Assembly: GCA_016124425.1 (NCBI GenBank)
Contig: WGNT01000133.1
Coordinates: 1-48,352 of the forward strand
Source of the DNA: Cytophagales bacterium
GTDB lineage: Bacteria; Bacteroidota; Bacteroidia; Cytophagales; Cyclobacteriaceae
DNA: 48,352 nt
Reading direction: 5' to 3'
The stretch's first letter is position 1. Every line of letters begins with the position of its first letter. This document shows positions 47,603-48,352 of the stretch, one piece after another. The notes below the pieces were generated by a model that saw only the letters and a list, made by a program, of their open reading frames with translations, searched no databases and had not been told where the DNA came from. Both the position numbers and the translations under genes were made by a program.

Positions 47603-48352
47603 ATGGGAAATAGACTACTATTAAGTGCGGTCCTAGTTTTATTATCATTGAATACCTTTGCCCAGATTGAGGAATTGGCCGAAACGCTGGACATGTTATC
47701 AGAGGAAACCTTGAAAGATACTACCTATTGGGTATCGGAATTCAGTGGAGGCCTAAACTTTAATCAGGCAGGTTTCAGTGAAAACTGGAAAGCAGGAGGG
47801 ATCAATTCGGTTGCTTTTGGAAGTATCGTCGCCGCAAAAGCATTGTATAGAAAAGGAAAATTAACTTGGGATAACGAATTGGAACTGCTTTATGGAATCG
47901 TAAACAACCAAGGGCAGGGAACAAGAAAATCAAATGACCGGATGTTTTTCGATAGCAAATTTGGATACAGGTTATCTAGTACATGGGCGGCCTTTTTTTC
48001 CGCCAACTTCCTAAGTCAGTTTACAGATGGTTTTGAGTATGAGAATGATGGATCCGTACGGTTGATCTCAGGATTCATGTCCCCGGGATTTTTGACTTCC
48101 TCCATGGGCTTTGAGTTTCGTCCAAATGACGAGTTCAACCTGCGAATTGGACCATTCTCGCCAAGATTCACCTTTGTTAACAACTCCGCAATTGCAGTTA
48201 ATGTCCCTTCAAATTATGGTGTACCCCTAGGAGAAACTACGCGGATAGAATGGCTGGCACTGCAGCTTTTTGCGAATTACGATAAAACTATCAGTGAAAA
48301 GTTCAATATAAAAAGCAGGTACATGCTTTTTGCCAACTATGAAACCATGGCA
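47603..48352 (+). CDS. DUF3078 outer-membrane protein (3' end cut by window)
   Basis: The frame is open for 250 codons to the window edge. A signal peptide ends at TFAQ (about residue 22). Then WVSEFSGGLNFNQAGFSENWKAGGINSVAFGS marks the DUF3078 family of Bacteroidota, followed by alternating beta-strand patterns rich in aromatic and Asn/Gly residues, as expected for a barrel. Function is unknown. The gene probably continues for about 50-80 more residues beyond the window; this is based on family length as I remember it. Confidence 0.85.
   Translation, partial: MGNRLLLSAVLVLLSLNTFAQIEELAETLDMLSEETLKDTTYWVSEFSGGLNFNQAGFSENWKAGGINSVAFGSIVAAKALYRKGKLTWDNELELLYGIVNNQGQGTRKSNDRMFFDSKFGYRLSSTWAAFFSANFLSQFTDGFEYENDGSVRLISGFMSPGFLTSSMGFEFRPNDEFNLRIGPFSPRFTFVNNSAIAVNVPSNYGVPLGETTRIEWLALQLFANYDKTISEKFNIKSRYMLFANYETMA

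Overview
The window looks like a chromosomal segment of a marine or aquatic Bacteroidota, most likely Cytophagales (Cyclobacteriaceae-like). This is inferred from a SusC/SusD pair, DUF3857, DUF1573 and DUF3078 proteins, the Bacteroidota form of the succinate dehydrogenase subunits, TAnnTTTG-type promoter boxes, and a proteorhodopsin-crtY-blh cluster. There is no 16S or tRNA gene to confirm it. I see no CRISPR array, phage block or intact insertion sequence.

Layout. (1) 1-9.4 kb, a catabolic/redox block: an exported esterase with a rearranged SGNH domain fused to an alpha/beta hydrolase (minus strand, cut by the window edge). Divergent from it is a four-gene plus-strand run: a large exported protein of unknown function, a Tat-type FAD oxidoreductase, and SdhA- and SdhB-like subunits with no cytochrome b gene. 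A zinc sugar/alcohol dehydrogenase faces them. (2) 9.6-13.5 kb: two tandem DUF3857/transglutaminase-like exported proteins, one with a destroyed catalytic centre. (3) 13.6-19.8 kb: a YiaK-type sugar-acid reductase, a P-loop kinase and an APH-fold protein in overlapping frames, then a 597-residue conserved protein of unknown function and a D-aminoacylase-like lipoprotein. (4) 19.8-26.6 kb: DUF302, a SusC/SusD nutrient transporter, a decayed pseudogene and a tandem universal stress protein. (5) 26.7-38.4 kb, mostly housekeeping: phosphoglucomutase, a small acidic protein, a GH99-like (WbsX) lipoprotein, TrpS, DUF1573, tryptophan 2,3-dioxygenase, a patatin-like lipase, a COG2509 flavoprotein and a CoA-binding protein. 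(6) 38.4-41.3 kb, the light-harvesting cluster on the minus strand: rhodopsin, lycopene cyclase and beta-carotene cleavage enzyme. (7) 41.7-48.4 kb: gyrB, ppk1 and ppx tail to tail, two small membrane proteins and a partial DUF3078 outer-membrane protein.

How the parts work together. The rhodopsin has the proton-pump residues Asp89/Thr93/Glu100, the green-tuning Met97 and the retinal Lys226. The two genes behind it make beta-carotene from lycopene and cut it to retinal. A glycine (Gly144) sits where carotenoid-antenna rhodopsins have their opening, so an antenna is possible. Earlier carotenoid genes are not in the window. The most unusual material is the block at 1-8.4 kb: an apparently permuted SGNH esterase, and an anchorless fumarate reductase/succinate dehydrogenase-like pair coupled to a secreted flavoprotein and a toroid-like protein of no recognised family.
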